Assembly: GCF_001040945.1 (NCBI RefSeq)
Contig: NZ_CP011930.1
Span: forward strand, 2,705,704-2,769,703
Length of the DNA: 64,000 nucleotides
Direction of reading: 5' to 3'
DNA from: Herbaspirillum seropedicae
GTDB taxonomy: Bacteria; Pseudomonadota; Gammaproteobacteria; Burkholderiales; Burkholderiaceae_D
In this document: positions 34,397-43,338 of the stretch, piece by piece
Layout of the letters: the number at the start of each line of letters is the position of its first letter
Position numbering within the stretch: position 1 is the first letter of the stretch
The notes under the pieces: model-generated
Database searches by the model: none
Seen by the model: the letters and a program-made list of their open reading frames with translations, nothing else
What the model was told of the DNA's origin: nothing
Made by a program: the position numbers and the translations under genes

Positions 34397-35803
34397 CTAT
34401 CGCGGCGGGCGCGGTGGACGTGGCCCACGGCCCAGCACGGTCTCCAGACTGGCCGCCACCTGCAGCAGGCGGCGGTCGCTACCCTCCGGACCATCCAGCT
34501 CCAGCCCGACCGGCAAGCCATATTCCGACAAGCCCACCGGAATGCTGATGCTGGGCAGCCCGGCAATGCTGGCGCCATCGGCATTGCGGGCGAAGGCCGG
34601 GAAAGTCGGCACGCGTTCGCCACGCAGCGCCACGGTGTCGTCCTCCCCGAGCGGGCGCGCAGTCAGGGCGGTGGTCGGAAAGATCAGTGCATCTACACCC
34701 TGGCTGCGGAAGCAGTCGCGATACAGGGCCTGCATCGTCCGGCGCTGTTCCAGCGCCAGGCGATAAGCGTGCTCCGGTACCGGTTGATCCAGCGTGGCCT
34801 GGATGATCCGCGCCACATCGGGGCTGCCGACCTCGGCCAGCACGCGCTTGATGACGTCCCGTGCGTCGCTGGCCTGCAGGTAGGCCGGCAGATCGATCAG
34901 GAATTCATGCAGCACGATGGCAAATCCGGCCGCATGGCTCAGCGGCGCCAAGGTCGGCAAGTCCACGTCGACCAGCTCGACACCGGCCTCGCGCAGCTGC
35001 ATCAGCGCTGCATTGGCATTGGCCTCGACCTCTTCTTCCAGCCCTTGCCAGGACGGATTGCGCAATACGCCCAGCCGCAACTGGCTGGGCGGTAGCGCCA
35101 GCAAGGGCGCGCTGTCGCGACTGCCGGCCATGATCTGGTCCAGCAGGGCCACATCAGCCACGCTGCGCGCCATCGGTCCTGGCGTGTCGCGGGTATGGGA
35201 AATCGGCACGACACCGTGCTGGGAATAGCGCCGGCTGGTCGGGCGCAATCCCACCACGCCGCACAGCGCCGCCGGAATGCGCACCGAACCGCCCGTATCG
35301 GTGCCGACCGCCGCCGGGGCCAGCCGGGCCGCCAGCAGCGCGCCGCAGCCGCCGCTGCTGCCGCCGGCAATGAGTTCGGCATCGTAGGGATTGCGACAGG
35401 GACCGAACACGCCATTGTTGTTGGTGATGCCAAAGGCCAGTTCATGCATGTTGGCCTTGCCGGCATGCAGGGCGCCAGCGCCGAAGAGATATTCGACTAC
35501 GGTGGCGTGGCGTTGCGGCACATTGTTGCGCAGCGCCGCCGTGCCCGCAGTGGAGGCAATGCCGGCGACATCGATGTTGTCCTTGATGGCAATGGGAATA
35601 CCGCTCAAGGGGCCATGGCCGCCCTGTTCGTCCAGCATCCGGGCCTGGCTGCGCAGTTGCTCGGGATCGCGCTGAAGATAGCAATTCAGGTCCCACTGGG
35701 CCTCGGTCTCGGCGATCAGTGCATCGACATACTCAAGACAGGAGAAGCGCCGGTCCGACAGGCCTTGCCGGACCTCGATCAGGGTCATGTCTACCAGATC
35801 CAT
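34397..35803 (-). CDS. Amidase-signature enzyme (indoleacetamide/mandelamide hydrolase-like)
   Basis: The 468-residue enzyme has the amidase-signature triad: Lys in IPIAIKDNIDVAG, cis-Ser in GGSSGGCGA and the nucleophile Ser in DTGGSVRIPA. The stretch MHELAFGITNNNGVFGPCRNPYD is most like that of indoleacetamide and mandelamide hydrolases. The substrate is inferred, not shown. The frame is open far upstream; ATGs at 35803 and 35809 give the family start, without a clear ribosome-binding site. Confidence 0.85.
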   Translation of the reverse strand: MDLVDMTLIEVRQGLSDRRFSCLEYVDALIAETEAQWDLNCYLQRDPEQLRSQARMLDEQGGHGPLSGIPIAIKDNIDVAGIASTAGTAALRNNVPQRHATVVEYLFGAGALHAGKANMHELAFGITNNNGVFGPCRNPYDAELIAGGSSGGCGALLAARLAPAAVGTDTGGSVRIPAALCGVVGLRPTSRRYSQHGVVPISHTRDTPGPMARSVADVALLDQIMAGSRDSAPLLALPPSQLRLGVLRNPSWQGLEEEVEANANAALMQLREAGVELVDVDLPTLAPLSHAAGFAIVLHEFLIDLPAYLQASDARDVIKRVLAEVGSPDVARIIQATLDQPVPEHAYRLALEQRRTMQALYRDCFRSQGVDALIFPTTALTARPLGEDDTVALRGERVPTFPAFARNADGASIAGLPSISIPVGLSEYGLPVGLELDGPEGSDRRLLQVAASLETVLGRGPRPPRPPR

Positions 35804-36438
35804 ATTCATCCATTGAAAGTTGACGCAGCTGCGCCGCGAGCCTGCGTTTGCGATGGAGAATAAGTCAGTCCGGAAGATGCGAGTATCCACAAGAATGAGG
35901 ATGGTGCGCGAGCCAGCCCCGTGGCTATCCCGGATTGCGGACAAGACCTGCCCCAACCCACGCATCTGTCGCAAATAAGGCTGACAAAATGCTGACAACA
36001 GCGCAGCCATCTGCGCCAGCATTGCGTAGCAGAAACAAAGTGAGTAGCATGCAAAACAAAGGGGGCGTCGCTGTCAGCAGTGTTGGCTAAGGCTGACCGG
36101 TCGATGCAGAAGAACCATTAAAACGATATAAATAATTTGCAGGTCGAATAGGCCCGCATTGCAGGAAGCCCTGCACAGCTCCGCGATGACATCGACAGAA
36201 AGTTGCACGCGGCACATCCCTCCTCGATGACGCGTAGCTCAAATACGTGGAGTGCATCTTGCTTTTGTGATAACGAACCATTCGCCAGACATCGTTTTGT
36301 CTCGGTCAGCATGCCTATACGTCATCTATTGCCGAAGGGCAAGCTGCTGGCGTTGCGTCACAGCGTGTGCGCGGATGTTTCTGGTACGCCCCTGAGCAGT
36401 CAAGGCAGGACCTGCGAGTTTTGAGGAGGATGCGACGC
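35804..36438. other. Long intergenic stretch, no gene seen
   Basis: About 630 bp between the divergent amidase and LuxR-type genes show only short frames with no family resemblance. The middle (about 36110-36145) is A+T-rich and could hold promoters. No tRNA or clear repeat was seen. A GAGGAGG site lies at its right end. Confidence 0.6.
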
Positions 36439-37206
36439 GTGTACATTTCAGACGAGAAGTTGAAGCTGCTGGAGCAGATCATGTGGGGGCTCAATACCTG
36501 CAACTCCAGCGTCGAGGTGCGGGATTTCGTTTCCACGCGGCTGCTGAAATTGCTGGATGCCGATTATTTCGCCTCCTATACCTGGGATGACGACAACCAT
36601 CGTTTCGGCAACACCGTCTCGGTCAACATGGACCCGGCCAACCTGGCCAATTACGAACGTTACTATCAGTATTGCGATCCCATCACCTTCGAGCTGCAAC
36701 GCCTGAGCGTGCCCACGCTGGTCACCCAGGTGATGCCCATGGAGCAACTGCGGCGCACCGAGTTCTTCAATGATTTCCTGGCGCGCGATGGCTTGTGCTT
36801 TGGCGTGAACATGTTCGCCTACGATGGCGACCGCAACATCGGTGACATCCGCATCTGGCGCAGCGCCCGCCGGGAAAACTTCGACCGCGACGCGCTAAAG
36901 CTGCTGGCCCTGATCCGGCCCGCCTTCACGCTGGCGCTGCAGCGTGCGCGTGCTCATTGCTCGGCTGCGGCGGCAAGCCCGGATGCGGGCGCGTTGCTGA
37001 CGCCCACGCCCTTGTCCGAACGTGAAAGCCATCTGGCGCAATGCATCTGCCGTGGCTTGTCCGACAAGGAGATCGCGCGCGAGCTGCATATCGAATTCTC
37101 TACCGTGCGTACCCACATCACCAGGATCTTCAAGAAGCTCAATGTCGGCAATCGCACCCAGCTGGTGAAGCGGCTGATCGATGGTGGCCACTCCAGCTTC
37201 TTTTGA
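36439..37206 (+). CDS. LuxR-family regulator with autoinducer-domain-like N-terminus
   Basis: The product of about 255 residues has an N-terminal sensor region (about 20-165) with the ADYFASYTW and YYQYCDPI segments, reminiscent of the Y-x3-DP pattern of LuxR ligand domains, and a C-terminal LuxR HTH (about 190-250, LSERESHLAQCICRGLSDKEIA). GAGGAGG at 36423-36429 touches the ATG at 36430 but is well placed for the GTG at 36439, so I chose the GTG. No luxI gene is nearby, so it would be an orphan. Ligand unknown. Confidence 0.82.
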   Translation: MYISDEKLKLLEQIMWGLNTCNSSVEVRDFVSTRLLKLLDADYFASYTWDDDNHRFGNTVSVNMDPANLANYERYYQYCDPITFELQRLSVPTLVTQVMPMEQLRRTEFFNDFLARDGLCFGVNMFAYDGDRNIGDIRIWRSARRENFDRDALKLLALIRPAFTLALQRARAHCSAAAASPDAGALLTPTPLSERESHLAQCICRGLSDKEIARELHIEFSTVRTHITRIFKKLNVGNRTQLVKRLIDGGHSSFF

Positions 37207-37240
37207 GAGGCGAAGGAAGAGCTCGGCCTGCCCAACTCTT

Positions 37241-37915
37241 TCAAAACGAATAGCTGACATTGAGCACCCAGCGATTGGCCGCATCCACCGTCAAGGGCTC
37301 CGAGGACCGGACCTTGTTGAAGGACAACTGGTAATTCCAGAACCCGACATAGGCGCCCATCCCTAGGCGGGCGTCATAGCGGTTGGAAAAGTGTGTACGC
37401 TCCACCGACATGGCTTCCAGCCAGCCAAGGTGCAGCATCAGGTACCACGACGAAGAGAGGGAATACGCGGTATTGAAATCGATATAGGTGGTCTGTTTCT
37501 TTTCGCCCAGATAGCGCGGGGAGTAATACAGACGCAAGGAATAGCTTTGCCTGATGACGCCCGCATAGATTTCGGTGAACGCCAGCGAAGGAGCATCGAC
37601 CAGGCTCGTGACGTGCGCGCCCAGATCAAGGCTGGTGGCCGCATCCAGGCGCTTGCTCACGCCGCCGAAGAGCACCGCCTGGGCGACGCCCGCGCCCTTG
37701 GCATTGCGGGCGCTGGAGCCCGATGCGCCGGCATACCAGCCATCGCGAAAATCGTAGTTGAGCGTGCCCTGAAAGACGGGCTGCCCGGCGGAGAGCGAAA
37801 TCCCGCGATACCAATAGTCCGATGACCAGCCCACGCTCTTGCTCATTTGCGCAGAGGCGTCCAGGCTGCCCATTATCAGGACAAGGGCGAGGCCACCGAG
37901 CCTAGGCAACGACAT
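37241..37915 (-). CDS. TorF-family outer-membrane protein
   Basis: The 224-residue protein has a signal peptide ending near DASA (about 22), the segment WSSDYWYRGISLSAGQPVFQG typical of TorF-family (Gcw_chp) putative porins, alternating beta-strands and a C-terminal aromatic residue (SYSF) for Bam-dependent insertion. It starts 30 bp after the subtilase gene and is likely the last gene of the sigma-factor operon. Confidence 0.8.
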   Translation of the reverse strand: MSLPRLGGLALVLIMGSLDASAQMSKSVGWSSDYWYRGISLSAGQPVFQGTLNYDFRDGWYAGASGSSARNAKGAGVAQAVLFGGVSKRLDAATSLDLGAHVTSLVDAPSLAFTEIYAGVIRQSYSLRLYYSPRYLGEKKQTTYIDFNTAYSLSSSWYLMLHLGWLEAMSVERTHFSNRYDARLGMGAYVGFWNYQLSFNKVRSSEPLTVDAANRWVLNVSYSF

Positions 37916-37945
37916 AGGCCCCCGACCGCTGACCGCCGACCGCCC

Positions 37946-39202
37946 CTATTGGCATTCGCAGATACATTTCTCCACCAGCTTCCGGAATGTGACACAGACG
38001 TCGATATTACCGCTTCCCGCTCCCGAGATATAAGCGCTTCTGGTCACCACCGATTTCCTGATCTGTTCCGCATTGTTCCCGGGCCGCAGTTGCACCAGCA
38101 AGGCGGCCAGGCCCGACACATGGGCTGCCGAGAAGGAGCTGCCGGAGACCAGGCTCCAGGCGTGATGCGGCGTGGTCGTGGGGATGCCCTGGCCAGGCGC
38201 ATAGAGGATGGAAGCGGGTCGCGCGGACTGGATCTTGTCGGCCACCGCCAGCACGCCCGGCATGGACGCCGGAAAACCGCCATCGGCATCATCCGCGGTG
38301 GTGGCCGCCACGATCAGCATGCCGCGCTGCTGGGCCGCTTCGATGAGGCGCTTGATCAACTGGTCGCGGGGACCGGCAAAGCTCATGTTGACGATCTTGG
38401 CGCCATTGAGGATGGCGAAGTTGAGCGCCTGTCCGATGGTAAAGCTGTTGCACAGGCTCTTGCCGCCCTCTTGCCAGCAGGCCCGCAGCGCCATGATCTT
38501 GGCGTCTGGCGCAATGCCTGTGATGCCGAGCTTGTTGTCGCGCAGGGCGACGATGATGCCCGCCACCGCAGTGCCGTGCGACTCGGCCGCGTAAGCCTGT
38601 TGGGTCACGAAGTTTTCCCGCGCCGTGACCTGGCCCAGCAGATCGGGATGATCCTCCTCGACACCGCTATCGATGACGGCAATGCGTACGCCCTTGCCGG
38701 TAGCGACCGTATGGAGACGGTCCAGATGCCAGAACGTGGCGCTTGGCTGTATCGGATAGAGCGGGTCCGCCTCACCCAGCGTGACAAAGGACTGGATTTC
38801 CTGCGCCCATTCGACGCGGCTGTCGGCCGACACGAGCTTGACCGTGTCTTCCAGGTCCCGGTCGGGCGGGACGGTCATCACAAAGCAATCCACCCCCAGC
38901 GTGGGCATGGGCCATCGCGATACCAGCGTCAGCCGGTACTGGTCGGCGACCTCCTGCGCAATCGTGAGCCGGGAGTGGCCGGCGTTATCGTTGCGGTAGC
39001 CGCCGCCATAGCTGGCGTCCGGCCGGAAATGCGCAGCCGGCAGATGCAGCATCACCAGGATCTGCCGGGCCTCGGCGCTGCTGTCTGGCCTGCCTTGCCC
39101 TTGCGCCTGGACGGCGACCGTGCAGAGCATGCCGATCCACAGCGCCAGCATCCATCGCCATCGCGGTTGCCCTCCCCATGTCAATTGCAGCGTCAATCTC
39201 AC
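37946..39202 (-). CDS. Exported subtilisin-like serine protease (S8 family)
   Basis: The 418-residue protease has a signal-like hydrophobic segment (about 15-33, ending near VQAQ), a prodomain-like part (about 38-130) and an S8 domain with the triad Asp in VIDSGVEEDH, His in ESHGTAVAG and Ser in SGSSFSAAHVSG. The C-terminal end is short and Cys-rich (CVTFRKLVEKCICEC, four Cys). The GTG at 39202 overlaps the anti-sigma stop as GTGA; the frame is open further upstream but only as a shadow of that gene. It probably acts in the periplasm or outside the cell. Confidence 0.87.
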   Translation of the reverse strand: MRLTLQLTWGGQPRWRWMLALWIGMLCTVAVQAQGQGRPDSSAEARQILVMLHLPAAHFRPDASYGGGYRNDNAGHSRLTIAQEVADQYRLTLVSRWPMPTLGVDCFVMTVPPDRDLEDTVKLVSADSRVEWAQEIQSFVTLGEADPLYPIQPSATFWHLDRLHTVATGKGVRIAVIDSGVEEDHPDLLGQVTARENFVTQQAYAAESHGTAVAGIIVALRDNKLGITGIAPDAKIMALRACWQEGGKSLCNSFTIGQALNFAILNGAKIVNMSFAGPRDQLIKRLIEAAQQRGMLIVAATTADDADGGFPASMPGVLAVADKIQSARPASILYAPGQGIPTTTPHHAWSLVSGSSFSAAHVSGLAALLVQLRPGNNAEQIRKSVVTRSAYISGAGSGNIDVCVTFRKLVEKCICECQ

Positions 39203-39861
39203 TTCTCCTGCCCCAGGCTCTGCACCAGCGACACCTCCGGCGCCAGCCTGAAATGCCGCAGCGCGCCGGCCTCCTCGCTGGCCGGCACTTCGACCACGTA
39301 GGCGAAGGTCACCGTTGGTCCGGCCACGATGTTGGCGTTGGTGGCGCGCAGGATCTCTTGCATCCTCTGCACCGTCGTGTCGGGCTTGAACACCAGGGCG
39401 ATCTTCAGCTTGCCGATGTCGGCATTGCCCAGCGCCACGTATTGCTTGACCTCCGATTGCATGAACACACCCATGCCCAGCGCCACGATCAGCGCCGCCT
39501 GGATGGCGAAGGCCACCGGCACCCAGGGCTTGCCGCCATACAAGGCGAGGATTCTGCTGAAGACCGAAGCGCCCTTCTTGGGCCCGTGCTGATTGCCAAC
39601 CGGGCTGGCCTGGGTGGCCTTGCTGGGGGCGATGCGCTCGCGCATCCTGGCCAGGCTGGCCTCGACGTCGGGCACGGGAAGCTGCTCCAGGTAGATCGCG
39701 GCGCGCTCCCGGCTGGCCCACTCGTAGGCTGCGTGGCATGAGGGGCAGGACTGCAGGTGCGCGCGCACGGCCTGCTGCATCGCTTCGTCCAGGGTGCCAT
39801 TGACGAACCACGGCAACAGCCGCTGGATCTCGTCGTGGGAATGGATTTCAATCTCTGTCAT
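39199..39861 (-). CDS. Zinc-finger anti-sigma factor with a single membrane helix
   Basis: The 220-residue protein has an N-terminal anti-sigma zinc-binding motif (H-x3-C-x2-C in HLQSCPSC, about 35-42), one membrane helix (about 116-136) and a periplasmic domain (about 140-220) containing LKIALVFKPDTTVQRMQEI, which resembles the ferredoxin-like fold of subtilase propeptides. It should hold the ECF sigma factor encoded just upstream. GGGAG precedes the ATG. The next gene is a subtilase, so the periplasmic domain may be its target or inhibitor; this is inference. Confidence 0.85.
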   Translation of the reverse strand: MTEIEIHSHDEIQRLLPWFVNGTLDEAMQQAVRAHLQSCPSCHAAYEWASRERAAIYLEQLPVPDVEASLARMRERIAPSKATQASPVGNQHGPKKGASVFSRILALYGGKPWVPVAFAIQAALIVALGMGVFMQSEVKQYVALGNADIGKLKIALVFKPDTTVQRMQEILRATNANIVAGPTVTFAYVVEVPASEEAGALRHFRLAPEVSLVQSLGQEK

Positions 39862-39870
39862 GACATCTCC

Positions 39871-40431
39871 CTATGCGTACGCCGACAGGAAGACCTTGAG
39901 CTTCTGCCGCGCATAGAACATTCTGGTTTTTACGGTATTGATCGAACAGCCCATGGTGTCGGCGATCTCCTCGTAGCTCATGCCGTGAAAATAGGTCAAG
40001 GTCATCACGGTCCTGTGTTCAAACGACAAGCGCTCCAGCGCGCCGCCGATATGACGGCGCAGCTGCGTTTCGCTCAACTGGTGCTCCGGCTCCACCAGTT
40101 CGTCGGACACCATGGTCTCCATATCCATCTCCACTGGCGTGTCCACCCTGGACAAGGCCTTCAGCCCCTGCTTGTAGGCGATGGCAAAGATCCAGGTCGA
40201 GACCTTGGATTGCCCGTTATAGGTCTGGGCCTTGGTCCAGACGACGAACATGGTGTCATTGATGATTTCCTCGCTGAGGGGACCATCCCAGACCAGCCGC
40301 CTGAGGAACTGCGCCAACCGCGGAAAATAGCTCCGGTAGAGACGCTCGAACGCCCCCCGGTCCCCTTGGGCGATGCGTTCGATCAGGTCGATGTCTTCTT
40401 GCTCGATGGAATTTGCTGAAGGGCCGTGCAT
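39871..40431 (-). CDS. ECF-type RNA polymerase sigma factor
   Basis: The 186-residue protein has sigma region 2 (about 22-90, FERLYRSYFPRLAQFLRR and DTMFVVWTKAQTY) and region 4 (about 130-180, YFHGMSYEEIADTMGCSINTVKTRM). It is the first gene of the operon sigma, anti-sigma, subtilase, porin. Autoregulation is usual for such systems, but the promoter was not identified. Confidence 0.92.
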   Translation of the reverse strand: MHGPSANSIEQEDIDLIERIAQGDRGAFERLYRSYFPRLAQFLRRLVWDGPLSEEIINDTMFVVWTKAQTYNGQSKVSTWIFAIAYKQGLKALSRVDTPVEMDMETMVSDELVEPEHQLSETQLRRHIGGALERLSFEHRTVMTLTYFHGMSYEEIADTMGCSINTVKTRMFYARQKLKVFLSAYA

Positions 40432-40565
40432 TTCAGTATTTCTTATGGATATGCCGTTGATGCCGACTTCGCGGCAAAAGGTTCATCTTATTTTTTTCGG
40501 GCGCTTCGAACCATTCCAGCCCCGCCCGGTATTTACGCGCCAAGAACCTTTCTTTTGAGCCCAAC

Positions 40566-41150
40566 ATGAAACTCTTCCTGGACGTCACCCGCATCACCAT
40601 GATCTATCTGCACATCATTGCCATGATCGCAGCCGCAGTCTCCATTGTCATGGTGGATTTCCTGGCCTTCAACCGGCAAGGCAGCCCTGCCCTGGCGAGA
40701 ATGATTGACAGGCTGGCAACGGTTGTCCTGCTGTCCCTGCTGGCATTATGGGCCACCGGCCTGACGGTCATTGGCATCGATACCGGATTCGATCCTCATC
40801 TCATCGCCCAGAACGGCAAGTTGCTGGCCAAGCTGCTGGTGGTGACGATCCTCAGCATCAATGGCGTGGGCGTGCATCTCTATGTATTGCCAAGGCTGGC
40901 CGATGGCGGCCAGCGGACTGCGCTGCTGGGCTCCCTGACCTTGTCGATCGGCGTGGTCAGTGCGGTCAGCTGGGGCTATGCGGCGTTTCTGGGCATTGCC
41001 AAGGCGCTTTCTCCCCACCTCGGCTTCGGCGGATTCATTGCGCTGTATGCGCTGGCCATCGCCTTGGCCTGGATGGTCGCGGTGCTGATCGTGCGCCCTC
41101 GCCTGCTCAGGCCGCGCGGGCTGCAGAAGGCGCAGGCGGCGATATTGTGA
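40566..41150 (+). CDS. Integral membrane protein of unknown function
   Basis: The 194-residue protein has about five membrane helices (near 10-32, 50-70, 86-106, 118-142, 155-178) and basic ends. It carries early His (IYLHIIAM) and Asp residues in helices, as seen in small DUF2214-like membrane proteins, but I cannot assign a family. It is divergent from the ECF operon and may be one of its targets. Confidence 0.7.
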   Translation: MKLFLDVTRITMIYLHIIAMIAAAVSIVMVDFLAFNRQGSPALARMIDRLATVVLLSLLALWATGLTVIGIDTGFDPHLIAQNGKLLAKLLVVTILSINGVGVHLYVLPRLADGGQRTALLGSLTLSIGVVSAVSWGYAAFLGIAKALSPHLGFGGFIALYALAIALAWMVAVLIVRPRLLRPRGLQKAQAAIL

Positions 41151-41180
41151 TGATATGGTGGTGCTGATGCCGATCAATTC

Positions 41181-41211
41181 GAAATAAATATTCCATTTAA
41201 AAACGAAAAGG
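41181..41211. promoter_or_regulatory. Candidate inositol operator, copy 1
   Basis: An A+T-rich sequence starting GAAATAAATATTCCATTT lies 60-90 bp before iolG. Its first 23 bases differ at only about four positions from the sequence at 44320 between the RpiR-type regulator and the ABC importer. The shared element is a candidate operator of that regulator. Confidence 0.5.
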
Positions 41212-41269
41212 AATATAGTTTCCAAAAAAACGACCGCCCCCCTCGGCGCTATTTCCCTTGGAGACATCA

Positions 41270-42262
41270 ATGATCGACGTGGCAATTTTCGGCGCCGGAC
41301 GCATCGGCAAGATTCATGCAGCCAATATCGCGGCGCAAGCCGGTGTGAGGCTCAAGTATGTCTGTGACGTGCATGCCGAGAGCGCCGCCGAGCTGGCGCA
41401 GCGCCATGGCGCCCAGGTCGGGCGGGTCGAACAGGTGCTCGATGACAGCAGCGTGGCGGCGGTGGTCATCGCCTCCAGCACCGACACCCATGCCGACCTG
41501 ATCCTGCGGGCGGCGGCCGCTGGCAAGGCCATCTTCTGCGAAAAACCGGTCGATCTCGACCTGCAGCGTGCACAAGCCTGCGCCGAGGCGGTGCGCGCCG
41601 CAGGCGTGACCTGCATGATCGGCTTCCAGCGCCGCTTCGATCCCACCTTCGAATCCCTGAGCCGCCGCCTGGAAGCGGGCGAGATCGGCGATCCCGAGAT
41701 GCTGCTGGTCACCAGCCGCGATCCCGGCGCGCCGCCCCTGTCCTATATCGCCAGCTCGGGCGGCATCTTCAAGGACATGCTGATCCACGACTTCGACATC
41801 TTCCGCTGGATCCTCGCCGATGAAGCCGTGAGCGTCTTCGCCACCGGTAGCTGCCTGACCGATCCGGCCATCGCCACCGCCGGCGATGTCGATTCCACCG
41901 CCGTCACGCTGACCACCCGCAGTGGCCGCCTGTGCCAGATCAATACCAGCCGCCGCGCCGCCTATGGCTATGACCAGCGCTTCGAAGTGCTGGGCAGCAA
42001 GGGCATGCTGCAGGCCGGCAACCACCGGCCCACCGAAGTGGTGGCGGCCACGGCCAGCCAGGTCGGCAGCGACCTGCCGGAACACTTCTTCCTGGAGCGC
42101 TATCGCGCCGCCTATGCGCGCGAGATGGCCCATTTCTTCCAGGCCATGCAGAGCGGCGCACCGGTGCGCACCAGCATCGAGGACGGCGTCAAGGCGCTGC
42201 AGCTGGCCGAGGCGGCCGCCACGTCCTGGCGCGAACGACGCATCGTCAGCCTGTCGGCATGA
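41270..42262 (+). CDS. iolG: Inositol 2-dehydrogenase
   Basis: The 330-residue Gfo/Idh/MocA protein has the Rossmann motif IFGAGRIGKIHAANI at the start, CEKPVDL with the catalytic-region Lys at about 90, and the MLIHDFDIFRWIL segment with the active-site Asp and His typical of IolG. It oxidises myo-inositol to 2-keto-myo-inositol with NAD. The ATG at 41270 follows GGAG by about seven bases. Its stop overlaps the next start. The iol genes downstream support the call. Confidence 0.9.
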   Translation: MIDVAIFGAGRIGKIHAANIAAQAGVRLKYVCDVHAESAAELAQRHGAQVGRVEQVLDDSSVAAVVIASSTDTHADLILRAAAAGKAIFCEKPVDLDLQRAQACAEAVRAAGVTCMIGFQRRFDPTFESLSRRLEAGEIGDPEMLLVTSRDPGAPPLSYIASSGGIFKDMLIHDFDIFRWILADEAVSVFATGSCLTDPAIATAGDVDSTAVTLTTRSGRLCQINTSRRAAYGYDQRFEVLGSKGMLQAGNHRPTEVVAATASQVGSDLPEHFFLERYRAAYAREMAHFFQAMQSGAPVRTSIEDGVKALQLAEAAATSWRERRIVSLSA

Positions 42263-43284
42263 GCGCGCCCGCCTCGCTACAGGTCGGCTTGGTCGGCCTG
42301 GGCCGCATGGGCCGGCGCCATGCCGAGAACATCGCCTTCAATACGCCGGGCGCAACGCTATGCGCCGTCTGCAGTCCACTGGCCCAGGAACGCGACTGGG
42401 CGCAGCAGCATCTGCCCAGCGCCGAGCGCTACGAGGATTACCAGGCCTTGCTGCGTCACCCTGGCCTGGACGCGGTGTTCCTGGTCACGCCGACGGCCTT
42501 GCATGGCGAACAGATCATCGCGGCGCTGCGCGCCGGCAAGCATGTCTTCTGCGAAAAGCCGCTGTCACTGGACCTGGAAGAATGCCAGCGCGTGGCTGCC
42601 GAGGCGGCGCGCCATCCGCAGCTGAAAGTGATGATAGGTTTCGTGCGCCGCTTTGACGCCAGCTATCAGGACGCCCATCGCAAGATCAGCGAGGGCTTGA
42701 TCGGCGCGCCCTTCATGGTCTATTCGCAGACCGCTGATGCACTGGACCCGGACGGTTTCTTTGTCCGCTTTGCGGCCAGCAGCGGCGGGCTGTTCCTGGA
42801 TTGCTCGGTGCATGACATCGACCTGGCGCGCTGGCTGCTCGGTGCGGACCAGCCGGTGCGGGTGATGGCCAGCGGCGTGCGCGCCGTCCATCATGAGCTG
42901 GAAGCCTTCCAGGATATCGACAATGGCGTGGCCATCTGCGAATTCGCACAAGGCCGCCTGGCGACCTTCTATGCCTCGCGCACCATGGCCCATGGGCATG
43001 AAACCATGACCGAGATCGTCGGCACGCGCGGCCGGCTCAGCGTGGGCGCCAATCCCTCCCTGAATCGCCTCACCATCGCCGACGCCCATGGGCTGCGCAA
43101 TGAATGCACGCCCAGTTTCATCGAGCGCTTTGCCGAGGCCTTCGTGGCCGAGGTGCGGCATTTTGTCGATGCCGTGCGCTACGACACCCCGCTGGCGCTG
43201 ACGCTACAGGACGCCATCGAAGCGACCCGCATTGCGGCAGCCATGCGCCAATCGCTGCTGGAACAGCAACCGGTGCAATTGTAG
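42259..43284 (+). CDS. Gfo/Idh/MocA family dehydrogenase
   Basis: The 341-residue protein is a relative of IolG with VGLVGLGRMGRRHAENI, CEKPLSLDL and the CSVHDIDLARWLL motif. It is coupled to iolG by an ATGA overlap. It probably oxidises a further inositol isomer such as scyllo- or chiro-inositol, but the substrate is not visible from sequence. Confidence 0.87.
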   Translation: MSAPASLQVGLVGLGRMGRRHAENIAFNTPGATLCAVCSPLAQERDWAQQHLPSAERYEDYQALLRHPGLDAVFLVTPTALHGEQIIAALRAGKHVFCEKPLSLDLEECQRVAAEAARHPQLKVMIGFVRRFDASYQDAHRKISEGLIGAPFMVYSQTADALDPDGFFVRFAASSGGLFLDCSVHDIDLARWLLGADQPVRVMASGVRAVHHELEAFQDIDNGVAICEFAQGRLATFYASRTMAHGHETMTEIVGTRGRLSVGANPSLNRLTIADAHGLRNECTPSFIERFAEAFVAEVRHFVDAVRYDTPLALTLQDAIEATRIAAAMRQSLLEQQPVQL

Positions 43285-43306
43285 GCAGGCAGACACGGGG
43301 CAGACC

Positions 43307-43325
43307 GGCCAGCCCAGCGCTGGCC
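43307..43325. terminator. Hairpin between convergent genes
   Basis: GGCCAGC at 43307-43313 pairs with GCTGGCC at 43319-43325. No T-run follows on either side, so it is a weak terminator candidate serving both convergent units. Confidence 0.35.
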
Positions 43326-43338
43326 AGGTCCGCTGCGC

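Noticed and set aside
37847..39301. Plus-strand frame of 484 codons opposite the subtilase
   Set aside because: It is rich in Arg, Gly, His and Asp as expected for a shadow frame, while the minus strand has a full S8 triad and operon overlaps.
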